From assembly GCF_030015065.1 (NCBI RefSeq), contig NZ_JAIVFN010000001.1, positions 88,931 through 152,930 of the forward strand: a stretch of 64,000 nucleotides of DNA, written 5' to 3'. This DNA is from Xanthobacter autotrophicus (GTDB lineage Bacteria; Pseudomonadota; Alphaproteobacteria; Rhizobiales; Xanthobacteraceae). Each line of letters starts with the position of its first letter. Positions within the stretch are counted from its first letter, which is position 1. The notes below the pieces were generated by a model. That model was not told the origin of the DNA and did not search any database. It worked only from the letters and a program-made list of their open reading frames with translations. A program made the translations under genes and the position numbers. This document shows positions 8,277 to 19,713 of the stretch, piece by piece.

Positions 8277-10391
8277 ATGTCCCCTCACCTTCCTTGCGCG
8301 CCTCTCGCCGCGCATGGCGCACGCACGCGCGCCGCCACTCTCCTCCTGCTCGCTTCCGTCGCCCTTCCCATCGGCGCCAGCCAGTCAACAGCCTTGGCAC
8401 AGGAGGCGACGGCCCTCCCGGATGTCCAGGTGGACGGCGACGACAGCACCACCTCCCTCACCGTGGCGACGGAAGCCCAGGCCCGGGCCGCCATCGAGCG
8501 TACCCCGGGCGGCGCCGAGGTGGTGCCCGACACCGCCTGGCGCGACGGCCGGGCGCTCACCATCAAGGACATGCTGGACTTCGTGCCCGGCGTGTTCGCG
8601 CAGACCAAATGGGGCGAGGACACCCGCCTCTCCATCCGCGGCTCGGGCGTGTCGCGCAATTTCCACCTGCGCGGCATCCAGCTGTTCCAGGACGGCATCA
8701 TCCCCCTGAACTCCGCCGATGGCGGCGGCGATTTCCAGGAGATCGACCCCACGGCGTTCCGCTATGTGGAGGTGTTCAAGGGCGCGAACGGCTACCAGTT
8801 CGGCGCCAACGCACTGGGCGGCGCCATCAACTTCGTGACGCCCACGGGCCGCGATTCGAAGGGCTTCGAGGCGCGGATCGACGCCGGCAGCTTCGATTTC
8901 TACCGCTTCCAGGCGAGCGCCGGCGGCGCCATGGGGACTGCGGACGGCTTCATCACCGCCTCCGCCTTGACCTCAGGGGGATACCGCCAGCATTCGGCCG
9001 GCGATTCCGTGCGCGCCTCCGGCAATTTCGGATGGCGCCCCTCCGAGACCTTCGAGACGCGCTTCTTCTTCAACGCCAACGACATCGAGCAGCAGATCCC
9101 CGGCGCCGTCTCCAAGACCGCGGCGCTGACCGATCCGCAGGCCGCCAACCCCACCAACGTCAAGCTTGACTACCAGCGCAACATCCAGTCGGCCCGGCTC
9201 GCCAACAAGTCGGCCTGGGTCGTCAGCGACACCACCAGGCTGGAGTTCGGCGGCTTCGTCTCCGACAAGTCCCTCGATCACCCCATCTTCCAGGTGCTGG
9301 ACAACCAGTATGTGGACTATGGCGGCTTCGCCCGCCTCGTGGACGAGCGGCAGGTCGCGGGCTTCGCCAACCGCCTCACCGCCGGCATCACCACCGCCAT
9401 CGGCAACATCGACGCCAAGCGCTACGTGAACCAGTACGGCAACCCCGGCGCCCTCACCTTCGCCGCCAGCGAGGACGCCACCACCACCACCGTCTATGCC
9501 GAGGACAATTTCTACCTCACGCGGTCGTTCGCTCTGGTCGGCGCGTTCCAGTACCTCACCGCAACCCGTGAGCGGACCGGCATCTACAACGCCGCAACCG
9601 GCGAGCAGGACTACACCTTGTTCCTGCCCAAGGGCGGCGTCGTGTGGGATGTGGGGCCGGGAGCGCAGGTGTTCGGCAACATCTCCAATTCCGGAGAGGT
9701 GCCCACCTTCTCCGAGCTGACCAATTTCGCGAGCCCCATCCTCTCCAACCTCAAGGCCCAGACCGCGACCACCTACGAGATCGGCAGCCGGGGCCGCAGC
9801 GAGGACTTTACCTGGGATGTCTCGCTCTACCGCTCCAACGTCATGAACGAGCTGCAGTGCGACGCCAGCAGCATTCCCGGCATGTGCACGGTGGTCAATC
9901 TCGGCTACACGGTGCACCAGGGGGTGGAAGCCGGCTTCGGCGGCACGCTGCTGAAGGGGATCTGGGAGCACGGCGCGGCACCGGACAAGGTCTGGTTCAA
10001 TCTCGCCTATACCTATTCCGACTTCTTCTTCGACAATGACCCCGTCTGGGGCGACAACCAGCTGCCCGGCATTCCGCCGCACTACATCCGCGCAGAACTG
10101 CTCTACAAGCATCCGAGCGGCTTCTATGCCGGACCCAATGTGGAATGGGTGCCGACCCCTTATTATGTGGACGACGCCAACACGTTGAACACGGCCGCCT
10201 ACGCCCTGCTCAATTTCCGCATCGGCTACGACAAAGGCGGCCCGTTCACCGCCTATATCGATGCCCGCAATCTCTTCAACACGGCCTATATCGCCACCGT
10301 CAGCGTGACCGGCAGGGCAACGCAGACCTCGGCCCTGTTCGAGCCGGGCAACGGGCGCTCGGTCTATGCGGGCATCCGCTATACGTGGTGA
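8277..10391 (+). CDS. TonB-dependent outer-membrane receptor
   Basis: A 704-residue outer-membrane transporter. A signal peptide ends near residue 42 (STALAQ), a likely TonB box follows (LPDVQVDG), then the plug (~75-200; KDMLDFVPGVFAQ, RLSIRGSGVSRNFHLRG, GANALGGAINFVT) and the 22-strand barrel to the terminal aromatic (YAGIRYTW). The plug resembles FecA-like siderophore receptors; the DUF2946 neighbour also allows copper or another metal. No N-terminal signalling domain and no sigma/anti-sigma pair are present. It faces the tonB-exbD-exbB operon, which likely powers it. Confidence 0.92.
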   Translation: MSPHLPCAPLAAHGARTRAATLLLLASVALPIGASQSTALAQEATALPDVQVDGDDSTTSLTVATEAQARAAIERTPGGAEVVPDTAWRDGRALTIKDMLDFVPGVFAQTKWGEDTRLSIRGSGVSRNFHLRGIQLFQDGIIPLNSADGGGDFQEIDPTAFRYVEVFKGANGYQFGANALGGAINFVTPTGRDSKGFEARIDAGSFDFYRFQASAGGAMGTADGFITASALTSGGYRQHSAGDSVRASGNFGWRPSETFETRFFFNANDIEQQIPGAVSKTAALTDPQAANPTNVKLDYQRNIQSARLANKSAWVVSDTTRLEFGGFVSDKSLDHPIFQVLDNQYVDYGGFARLVDERQVAGFANRLTAGITTAIGNIDAKRYVNQYGNPGALTFAASEDATTTTVYAEDNFYLTRSFALVGAFQYLTATRERTGIYNAATGEQDYTLFLPKGGVVWDVGPGAQVFGNISNSGEVPTFSELTNFASPILSNLKAQTATTYEIGSRGRSEDFTWDVSLYRSNVMNELQCDASSIPGMCTVVNLGYTVHQGVEAGFGGTLLKGIWEHGAAPDKVWFNLAYTYSDFFFDNDPVWGDNQLPGIPPHYIRAELLYKHPSGFYAGPNVEWVPTPYYVDDANTLNTAAYALLNFRIGYDKGGPFTAYIDARNLFNTAYIATVSVTGRATQTSALFEPGNGRSVYAGIRYTW

Positions 10392-10398
10392 GGCTTCA

Positions 10399-10440
10399 AG
10401 CGCGATCCGGGCAAATTGAACCCTTTGCCCGGATCGCGCT
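10399..10440. terminator. Perfect 17-bp hairpin between convergent genes
   Basis: The arm agcgcgatccgggcaaa (10399-10415) pairs exactly with 10424-10440 around an 8-base loop. It lies between the convergent ends of the receptor and the acyl-CoA dehydrogenase, so it could stop transcription both ways, though no long T tract follows. It also shares its frame with palindromes at 14121, 25787 and 30602. Confidence 0.65.
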
Positions 10441-10487
10441 CTGAACCGAAGGATGGCGCACGGCGTCCGTCGCCGCGCCGGCGCGCC

Positions 10488-11660
10488 TCAGGCCGTCTTG
10501 TCGAACAGCTGGCGGCCGATGAGCATGCGGCGGATCTCGCTGGTGCCGGCGCCGATCTCGTAGAGCTTGGCGTCGCGCAGCAGGCGGCCCGTCGGGTAAT
10601 CGTTGATGTAGCCGTTGCCGCCCAGGGTCTGGATGGCTTCGAGCGCCATCCAGGTGGCCTTCTCGGCGGCGTAGAGGATGGCGCCGGCGGCATCCTCGCG
10701 GGTGGTGGCGCCGCGGTCGCAGGCCTTGGCCACGGCGTAGACATAGGCCTTGGTGGCGTTCATGGTCACATACATGTCGGCGATCTTGCCCTGCATCAGC
10801 TGGAAGGTGCCGATGGGCTGGCCGAACTGCTTGCGCTCGTGGACATAGGGCAGCACCACATCCATGCACGCCTGCATGATGCCCGTGGGCCCGCCGGCGA
10901 GCACCGCGCGCTCGTAGTCGAGGCCGGACATGAGCACGTTGACGCCCTTGCCCACGGCGCCGAGCACGTTCTCCTCCGGCACCTCGCAATCCTCGAACAC
11001 CAGCTCGCCGGTGTCGGAGCCGCGCATGCCCAGCTTGTCCAGCTTCTGCGCCGTGGAGAAGCCCTTGAAGCCCTGCTCCACCAGGAAGGCGGTCATGCCC
11101 TTCGGGCCGGCGGCGGGGTCGGTCTTGGCGTAGACCACCAGCGTCTCGGCAATGGGGCCGTTGGTGATCCACATCTTGGAGCCGTTGAGGATGTAGCGGT
11201 CGCCCTTCTTCTCCGCGCGGGTGCGCATGGAAACCACGTCGGAGCCCGCGCCCGGCTCGGACATGGCGAGCGCGCCCACATGCTCGCCGGAAATGAGCTT
11301 GGGCAGGTATTTCGCCTTCTGCTCTGCATTGCCGTTGCGGCTGATCTGGTTGACGCACAAATTGGAGTGCGCGCCATAGGACAGGCCCACCGAGGCCGAG
11401 GCGCGGGAAATCTCCTCCATGGCGATGACGTGCTCGAGATAGCCGAGGCCCGAGCCGCCATATTCCTCCTCCGCCGTGACGCCGAGCAGGCCCAGCGCGC
11501 CGAGCTTGGGCCAGAGGTCGCGGGGGAAGGTGTTGGTGCGGTCGATCTCGGCGGCGCGCGGGGCGATCTCGGCATCCGAGAACGCGCGCACGGTGTCGCG
11601 CAGCATGTCGGCGGTTTCGCCGAGGTCGAAATCGAAATCCGCGGAGCTGTTCGGCAGCAT
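10488..11660 (-). CDS. ivd: Isovaleryl-CoA dehydrogenase
   Basis: FAD enzyme of leucine degradation oxidising isovaleryl-CoA to 3-methylcrotonyl-CoA. The 390-residue protein has the acyl-CoA dehydrogenase signatures [13 protein letters not shown] (~130-142) and [17 protein letters not shown] near the end. The catalytic glutamate sits in helix G ([11 protein letters not shown], Glu250), the position peculiar to isovaleryl-CoA dehydrogenases rather than near residue 370. No other leucine-degradation gene is adjacent. A palindrome at 11734 in its 5' region may bind a repressor. Confidence 0.9.
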   Translation of the reverse strand: MLPNSSADFDFDLGETADMLRDTVRAFSDAEIAPRAAEIDRTNTFPRDLWPKLGALGLLGVTAEEEYGGSGLGYLEHVIAMEEISRASASVGLSYGAHSNLCVNQISRNGNAEQKAKYLPKLISGEHVGALAMSEPGAGSDVVSMRTRAEKKGDRYILNGSKMWITNGPIAETLVVYAKTDPAAGPKGMTAFLVEQGFKGFSTAQKLDKLGMRGSDTGELVFEDCEVPEENVLGAVGKGVNVLMSGLDYERAVLAGGPTGIMQACMDVVLPYVHERKQFGQPIGTFQLMQGKIADMYVTMNATKAYVYAVAKACDRGATTREDAAGAILYAAEKATWMALEAIQTLGGNGYINDYPTGRLLRDAKLYEIGAGTSEIRRMLIGRQLFDKTA

Positions 11661-11733
11661 TCTAATTCCCTCCCTTGCTCCCTGTGTTCTGCATCGCGGA
11701 CGGAGCCGGCGCGCGGGAAGCGGCGCTAGAATA

Positions 11734-11749
11734 AAACGGTTGTCCGTTT
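11734..11749. promoter_or_regulatory. Candidate operator palindrome upstream of ivd
   Basis: aaacgg-ttgt-ccgttt, two perfect six-base arms around four bases, embedded in an AT-rich patch unusual for this genome and 75-90 bases upstream of the ivd start. Size and symmetry suit a TetR-family repressor site; TetR-type control of acyl-CoA catabolic genes is common. No regulator gene lies beside it. Confidence 0.5.
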
Positions 11750-11840
11750 ATTCAATGGGGTTGGGCCGGGGCAGCGCAGTCTTTCGTTCCCCGGATCAGC
11801 GCTCCGGCTTCGCCGTCGCTTGTCCGGGCACGAAGTCATC

Positions 11841-12994
<1,154 letters not shown>

Positions 12995-12998
<4 letters not shown>

Positions 12999-14083
12999 GG
13001 CCCGCCTTCTGGCAGAAGCAGGCACGCATCGCCATAGGAATAGAAGCGATAGCCGGCCTGTATGGCATGGGCATAGGCGCGCTTCTGCGCCTCATGCCCC
13101 ACGAAGGCCGCCACCAGCATCACCAGCGTCGAGCGCGGCAGGTGGAAGTTGGTGAGCATGCCGTCCACCGCGCGGAAGCGATAGCCGGGGGTGATGAAGA
13201 TGTCCGTCTCCCCCACGAAGGGGCGGATGAGGCCGTCTTCCCCCGTGGCGCTCTCGATGAGGCGGGTGGAGGTGGAGCCCACGGTGAAGATGCGCCCGCC
13301 TTTGGCCTTCACGGCATTGAGGGCGGCGGCGGTGTCCGCACTCACCTCGCCCCATTCGGCATGCATGCGATGGCCGGAGGTGTCCTCCGCCTTCACCGGC
13401 AGGAAGGTGCCCGCCCCCACGTGCAGCGTCACGGTGTGCATCCCTGCCCCCGTGGCAGCGATGCGGGCCAGAAGCTCCGGCGTGAAATGCAGGCTCGCCG
13501 TGGGCGCGGCCACCGAGCCGGACACGCGGGCGAACAGGGTCTGGTAATCGGTACGGTCGCGGTCGTCCTCGGCGCGGCGGGCGGCGATGTAAGGCGGGAT
13601 GGGCATGTGACCCACGGCGGTCACCGCCTCGTCCAGCGCCGCCCCGGCCAGATCAAAGGCGAGGACGAGAGAGCCGTCCTCCGCCTTCGCCGCCACCTCG
13701 GCATCGAAGGTGCCGAGGAGGCACGAGCGCCCCTCCCCGCCGAAGCGGATCCGGTCCCCCACGCGCAGCCGCTTGCCCGGCTTGGCGAAGGCCTGCCAGC
13801 GCGACGCATCGAGCCGCTTCACCAGGTTGGCCTCGACCCGCACGTGCGAGCCGCCGTCGCGCCCGCGCACCCCTTCGAGGGCGGCGGGGATGACACGGGT
13901 GTCGTTCACCACGACGGCGTCGTCGGCCGTGAGGAAATCCGGCAGGTCGCGGACCTGCAGGTCAAGAAGCTCTGGCGTGCGCCCCGGTTGCACCACGAGC
14001 ATGCGCGCGGTGTCGCGCGGCTCGGCGGGGCGCAGGGCGATGCACTCCTCCGGGAGATCGAAATCGAAGGCGTCGACGCGCAT
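12995..14083 (-). CDS. queA: S-adenosylmethionine:tRNA ribosyltransferase-isomerase (QueA)
   Basis: Transfers and isomerises the ribosyl group of SAM onto preQ1-tRNA to give epoxyqueuosine, the step after Tgt. The 362-residue protein begins [19 protein letters not shown], with VNDTRVIPA near residue 60, [16 protein letters not shown] mid-protein and [15 protein letters not shown] near the end. ATG at 14083 is chosen for its family-like N-terminus; a frame 17 codons longer exists. Overlap with tgt suggests a two-gene queuosine operon. Confidence 0.95.
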
Positions 14084-14120
14084 GGGAAAAGGCTGCGTGC
14101 TCTGTGTTGAAATGAGAAGG

Positions 14121-14160
14121 CGATTCACGGGCAAGTGGCTTCAACTTGCCCGGATCGCGC
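14121..14160. repeat. REP-like palindrome upstream of queA
   Basis: Imperfect inverted repeat gcgattcacgggcaagt / acttgcccggatcgcgc. The inner ggcaagt/acttgcc arms are exact and the outer gcgatt/ggatcgc frame matches the copies at 25787 and 10399. It lies between the ends of exoD and queA in the same orientation and could terminate exoD transcription. Confidence 0.55.
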
Positions 14161-14174
14161 GCTCGTCGGCAGGA

Positions 14175-14816
14175 TCAGAAGATGGCGATCGCGCCCTGCC
14201 AGATGGCCCAGGTCATCAAGGCGGTGACGAGCAGGCCCAGCACCGTCGCCCCGAAGCCTGCCAGGATCACGAGGCCATCCCGCTCCACGAGGCCGAGGCC
14301 GAAGATGCACACGGCAAAGCCCGGCGGCAGGTTGCCGAGGAAGGGAATGGGCAGCAGCAGGATGAAGCCGAGCAGCACCACCGTCGCCCCCACCACGCGG
14401 CGGGCCGTGGGGCCGGCGAACTGCTCCAGGCGCGGGCGCGACAGCTTCTCGAAACGCTCGATCCAGGGCCGCGAGCGGGTGACGATGGCCTCCAGCATGG
14501 CGCGCGAGAAGGTGCGCTTCGCGATGGACTCGGGCAGCCACAATTCCTGGCGGCCGAGCACCATCTGCAGGCCGATGAGGCCCAGGATGATGCCGCAGAT
14601 CACCGGGATGCCGGGCGGCATGGGGATGCAGTTGGGAATGCCGAAGATGAGGAACAGAATGCCGAAGGCACGATTCCGCAAGGCGTTCACGAGGTCGCCG
14701 ATGGCCACCTTGTCCTGTTCCTGGGCGGCAAGGACGGCGGCGAGCAATTCAGACGTTCGGGGTGTGCGGTGATCCAAGTGGACCTCGTTTCCATGGCTCA
14801 CCTTCACTCTTAGCAT
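14175..14816 (-). CDS. exoD: ExoD-family membrane protein (exopolysaccharide synthesis)
   Basis: A 213-residue multi-span membrane protein. The ExoD signature region GILFLIFGIPNCIPMPPGIPVICGIILGLIGLQ lies at ~50-82, followed by helices GATVVLLGFILLLPIPFLGNLPPG and a C-terminal pair (FGATVLGLLVTALMTWAI). In Sinorhizobium ExoD affects exopolysaccharide production and alkali tolerance; biochemical role unknown. ATG at 14816 is preferred over a start 24 codons upstream because the extra segment lacks family character. Confidence 0.85.
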   Translation of the reverse strand: MLRVKVSHGNEVHLDHRTPRTSELLAAVLAAQEQDKVAIGDLVNALRNRAFGILFLIFGIPNCIPMPPGIPVICGIILGLIGLQMVLGRQELWLPESIAKRTFSRAMLEAIVTRSRPWIERFEKLSRPRLEQFAGPTARRVVGATVVLLGFILLLPIPFLGNLPPGFAVCIFGLGLVERDGLVILAGFGATVLGLLVTALMTWAIWQGAIAIF

Positions 14817-14893
14817 CGGGAAAGCGGCGGTGTCAGGGCATGGGAGTCGCAGGGGCCCATTGCATAATTCGATACCTCCGCCCCGCATTCCCC

Positions 14894-15265
14894 TCAGGCT
14901 GCGGACGACGCGCGGCGGCCCAGAAGGGGCGCATCGCGCTCCGCGTGAAGGACAGCCGTGGCGTCGAGCGCTGCGAGCGCGCCCTCCTCCGGTACCAGCC
15001 CCTGCGCCCGCAGCGCCAGATAGCGCCCGCAGCAGACCCTGAGGAAAGAGGTGAAGTTCTCGATGTCGCGGCCGGCCTCGGCCTTCTCGTCATGCAGCCG
15101 CGACAGCAGGCGATTGACGGAGAGGCCGTCGCGCGCGGCGATGTCCTCGAGCACGGACCAGAAGAAGGCTTCGAGCCTGACACTGGTGCTGAAGCCGTTG
15201 AGGCGAAGCGCCCGGGTTTCCTGGATCCAGAGCGCGGGGTCGGCCCCGCTGAACAAACGGCACAT
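14894..15265 (-). CDS. Ribbon-helix-helix domain protein
   Basis: A 123-residue protein with an RHH_4-like DNA-binding core at ~20-70: RALRLNGFSTSVRLEAFFW (strand and first helix), then LEDIAARDGLSVNRLLSRL. The phrase FTSFLRVCCGRYLALRA follows, as in the family. Such proteins are widespread in alphaproteobacteria but without assigned targets. ATG at 15265 has AGGAT upstream at a good distance; the longer frame to 15439 is unlikely. Confidence 0.8.
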   Translation of the reverse strand: MCRLFSGADPALWIQETRALRLNGFSTSVRLEAFFWSVLEDIAARDGLSVNRLLSRLHDEKAEAGRDIENFTSFLRVCCGRYLALRAQGLVPEEGALAALDATAVLHAERDAPLLGRRASSAA

Positions 15266-15395
15266 GGGATCATCCTCCCGCTCGTCCGCGCCCGTGCCGG
15301 GCCAAAGGCAGGCGAGGGGCGCCCGGCATGCGCGCAACCCCCGCGCTACACGCATGCCGTTCGCCGCCCCGCTCACAGATAACCCGATGGGCAGC

Positions 15396-15977
15396 TCAAA
15401 GCGAGATGGAAGTCCCCAATAGGGCAAGGAACTGGGCAACGAACGCCGGATGGGCAGGCCAGGCCGGCGCGCTCACGAGATTGCCTTCGGTGACGGCCTG
15501 ATCCACGGGAATGTCCGCATAGGTGCCACCGGCCAGCTCCACTTCCGGGCGGCAGGCGGGATAGGCCGAGCAGGTGCGGCCCTTGAGGACGCCGGCGGCC
15601 GCCAGCATCTGCGCGCCGTGGCAGATGGCCGCCACCGGCTTGCCCGCCTCGAAGAAATGCCGGACGGCCGCAGTCACCTCCGGATAGAGCCGCAGATATT
15701 CCGGCGCGCGGCCGCCGGGAACCAGCAGAGCGTCGTAGCTTGCCACGTCCACCTCGGCGAAGGTGGCGTTGAGGGCGAAGAGGTGGCCCGGCTTCTCGGT
15801 ATAGGTCTGGTGACCCTCGAAATCGTGGATGGCGGTCGCGATCTTGTCGCCGGCCGTCTTGCCGGGACACACGCCGTGCACCGTGTGCCCCACCGCCAGC
15901 AGCGCCTGGTAGGGCACCATGATCTCGTAGTCTTCGCCGAAATCGCCGACGATCATCAAAATGCGCTTGCCCGCCAT
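15396..15977 (-). CDS. DJ-1/PfpI family protein
   Basis: A 193-residue glutamine-amidotransferase-like protein. The nucleophile elbow AAICHGAQ carries Cys119, preceded by the strand motif [15 protein letters not shown] and an N-terminal [15 protein letters not shown] with the conserved Glu. The family includes deglycase/glyoxalase-III-like enzymes, chaperones and proteases, and the substrate cannot be told from sequence. It appears monocistronic. Confidence 0.87.
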   Translation of the reverse strand: MAGKRILMIVGDFGEDYEIMVPYQALLAVGHTVHGVCPGKTAGDKIATAIHDFEGHQTYTEKPGHLFALNATFAEVDVASYDALLVPGGRAPEYLRLYPEVTAAVRHFFEAGKPVAAICHGAQMLAAAGVLKGRTCSAYPACRPEVELAGGTYADIPVDQAVTEGNLVSAPAWPAHPAFVAQFLALLGTSISL

Positions 15978-16099
15978 TGCCGTCTCCCCGGTTGCGCAGG
16001 AGCGCGAACGCGCCTGCGTCGAAGCGGCAAGGTTAGGGGCGCACGCCGTCCGCCGGGTGTTATCCGGTTGCGACAGCTCGGGGCGCCGCGTCGCCGGCG

Positions 16100-16387
16100 T
16101 CAGTTCAGCAGGAACATCCCGTCCACGGTCCGCAGCTCCGCCGGCTTGATGAGCCCGCTATGGGCCACCCGCACCGAGTGGAGCCGGCCCTCGATCTCCC
16201 GCTGCCAGAACTCGAGAAACCTGTTGAGTTCGGGAAAACGCGGGCAGAGGTCGTATTCCTGCCAGAGATAGGTTTGAAGAAGGGCGGGATGGTCGGGCAT
16301 CCGGTAGAGGATCTCGGCCGTGGCAAGGCCGTAGCCCTCCATCTGAAGGACGAAATCCCGCGACACCCTGGATGGATGGGACACCAT
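16100..16387 (-). CDS. usg: Usg family protein
   Basis: A 95-residue cytoplasmic protein matching the alphaproteobacterial Usg family, often near trp genes, function unknown. The characteristic run is [20 protein letters not shown], then [32 protein letters not shown] and PAELR. ATG at 16387 gives the usual MVSHPSR start; a start five codons earlier and longer forms to 16474 are possible. No trp gene is in the window. Confidence 0.85.
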   Translation of the reverse strand: MVSHPSRVSRDFVLQMEGYGLATAEILYRMPDHPALLQTYLWQEYDLCPRFPELNRFLEFWQREIEGRLHSVRVAHSGLIKPAELRTVDGMFLLN

Positions 16388-16636
16388 GGGGCACACCTCC
16401 ATATCCCTGTCCCCGACGCCTCGCGGCCGCCGCGAAAGCAGGTCGGGACCAGACAATTCCATTGTCGGCTCCAAAGTTTCCGCCGGCCAAGGCTAAAGTT
16501 TGGTTTCCGTTTGCAAAAACAATGCTCTAGCAGCCTTCAGGCAGGACTGCTGACAGGCGCGCTGGCGAACGATTGGGCGCGCGAAAAACGAGCAGAATCT
16601 GGGTAGCCATTTGATTTTCAACGCCCTTCCGGTGCA

Positions 16637-16663
16637 TTGGCACTCTATATCGGCGAGTGCCAA
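16637..16663. promoter_or_regulatory. CIRCE element (HrcA operator) upstream of groESL
   Basis: ttggcactc - nine bases - gagtgccaa, two perfect nine-base arms. It differs from the consensus TTAGCACTC-N9-GAGTGCTAA at one base per arm, changed in a compensating way. It lies 114 bases before groES. Repression by HrcA at normal temperature is the established role. Confidence 0.95.
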
Positions 16664-16776
16664 ATTTTTTGCCGAGCCCCCTTGCGGGACGAAAACGCCG
16701 CCCTTAGATCGCGATCGGGCCGGGTGCCTGAAGGCCCGGCGCCTTGAATTGAAGCAACCAACCGGAGGTTTCCCCG

Positions 16777-17091
16777 ATGGGTTTCCGTCCTCTGCACGAC
16801 CGCGTGGTCGTGAAGCGCATCGAAGCTGAGCAGAAGTCGGCCGGCGGCATCATCATTCCCGATACCGCCAAGGAGAAGCCGCAGCAGGGCGAAGTCGTCG
16901 CCGTGGGCCCGGGCGCCCGTAACGAGAAGGGCGAGTTGGTCGCCCTCGACGTGAAGCCGGGTGATCGCGTGCTGTTCGGCAAGTGGTCCGGCACCGAGGT
17001 GAAGATCGACGGCCAGGATCTCCTGATCATGAAGGAGAGCGACATCCTCGGCGTGCTCGAGGCGTCCGCGAACGCCCAGAAGGCGGCCTGA
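16777..17091 (+). CDS. groES: Co-chaperonin GroES
   Basis: Ten-kilodalton lid of the GroEL folding chamber. The 104-residue protein begins [14 protein letters not shown] and has the mobile-loop segment [19 protein letters not shown] (~19-37) and the [17 protein letters not shown] roof region. It is slightly longer than the usual 95-98 residues because of an ASANAQKAA tail. CAACCGGAGGTTTCCCCG upstream provides the ribosome site. groEL follows after 98 bases under the same CIRCE. Confidence 0.98.
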   Translation: MGFRPLHDRVVVKRIEAEQKSAGGIIIPDTAKEKPQQGEVVAVGPGARNEKGELVALDVKPGDRVLFGKWSGTEVKIDGQDLLIMKESDILGVLEASANAQKAA

Positions 17092-17129
17092 GCAGGCAGC
17101 CCGGCCGGGGCCGGCAGACCGCGCGCTGA

Positions 17130-18989
<1,860 letters not shown>

Positions 18990-19004
18990 AGCAACTTGAG
19001 TGAG

Positions 19005-19037
19005 AACGGCCGGGCCCTGTGCCCGGCCGTTTCTTTT
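19005..19037 (+). terminator. Rho-independent terminator of groESL
   Basis: Arms aacggccgggc (19005-19015) and gcccggccgtt (19021-19031), five-base loop, then tctttt. It follows the duplicated groEL tail and is a standard intrinsic terminator. Confidence 0.85.
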
Positions 19038-19239
19038 GGGCATCAGGCTGCCCCCGCCTGCGCCGGATCCCGTCCCTTCAACTCCCGCTGATCCCTCCCC
19101 TGACACCATGGCGGGCGCTCCTCGGGCACGTTATGGTTGAAGAGGGAGAGCAGACCAAAATGCCCCATGAGGTCGCGCGCCCGGCCGGGATGGCCCGTCC
19201 GTCCGGCCATCGGGAAGTGTGAGCACGAAAGGATCAGTC

Positions 19240-19578
19240 ATGAAGACGACCATTGTCGCGGCAGCCCTCGTTCTGGCGCTGGCTCCCACCGCCGTGTCGG
19301 CGCAGGGCGTGGTGAAGGGCGCCGAGCAGGGCGCCAGCAAGGGTGCCGAAGTGGGCGACAAGGCCGCCGGGCCGGTCGGTACCGCCGTGGGTGGCACGGT
19401 GGGTGGCGTCGGCGGTGCCGTCACGGGTGGCGTGTCCGGCGGCGTGAAGGGCACCGGCGAAGGCGCCAAGGAAGGCGCGCGCGCCGGCGAGAAGGCGGCG
19501 GGTCCCGTGGGCGCCGTGGTCGGTGGCACCGTGGGCGCGGTGGGCGGCGCTGTCGGCGGCGTGCTCGGCGTCAAGTAG
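19240..19578 (+). CDS. Small secreted glycine-rich repeat protein
   Basis: A 112-residue protein with a clear signal peptide (MKTTIVAAALVLALAPTAVSAQ). The mature part is glycine/alanine-rich with two similar blocks, each DKAAGPVGTAVGGTVGGVGG-like, joined by a charged stretch (KGTGEGAKEGARAGEK). The GxxxG-rich pattern recalls small cell-envelope proteins that associate with membranes. Function unknown. ATG 19240 has AAAGGA upstream; an in-frame start seven codons earlier is less likely because it precedes the signal peptide. Confidence 0.75.
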   Translation: MKTTIVAAALVLALAPTAVSAQGVVKGAEQGASKGAEVGDKAAGPVGTAVGGTVGGVGGAVTGGVSGGVKGTGEGAKEGARAGEKAAGPVGAVVGGTVGAVGGAVGGVLGVK

Positions 19579-19645
19579 GCCGGCCAAGGCTCCAACAAGG
19601 CTTCGGGCCCCAAGGCTCCAGTCATCGCCGGAGCCAGAGAACACC

Positions 19646-19680
19646 AAGGCCCGCCGCGGCACTGCCCCGGCGGGCCTTTT
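19646..19680. terminator. Terminator after the glycine-rich gene
   Basis: ggcccgccg (19648-19656) pairs with cggcgggcc (19668-19676), followed by tttt. It lies between the convergent ends of this gene and mfd; aa precedes the stem on the other side, so some bidirectional action is possible. Confidence 0.75.
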
Positions 19681-19713
19681 CATGTGCCGAGCCGCGTCAC
19701 GCCGGAGCGAAGC

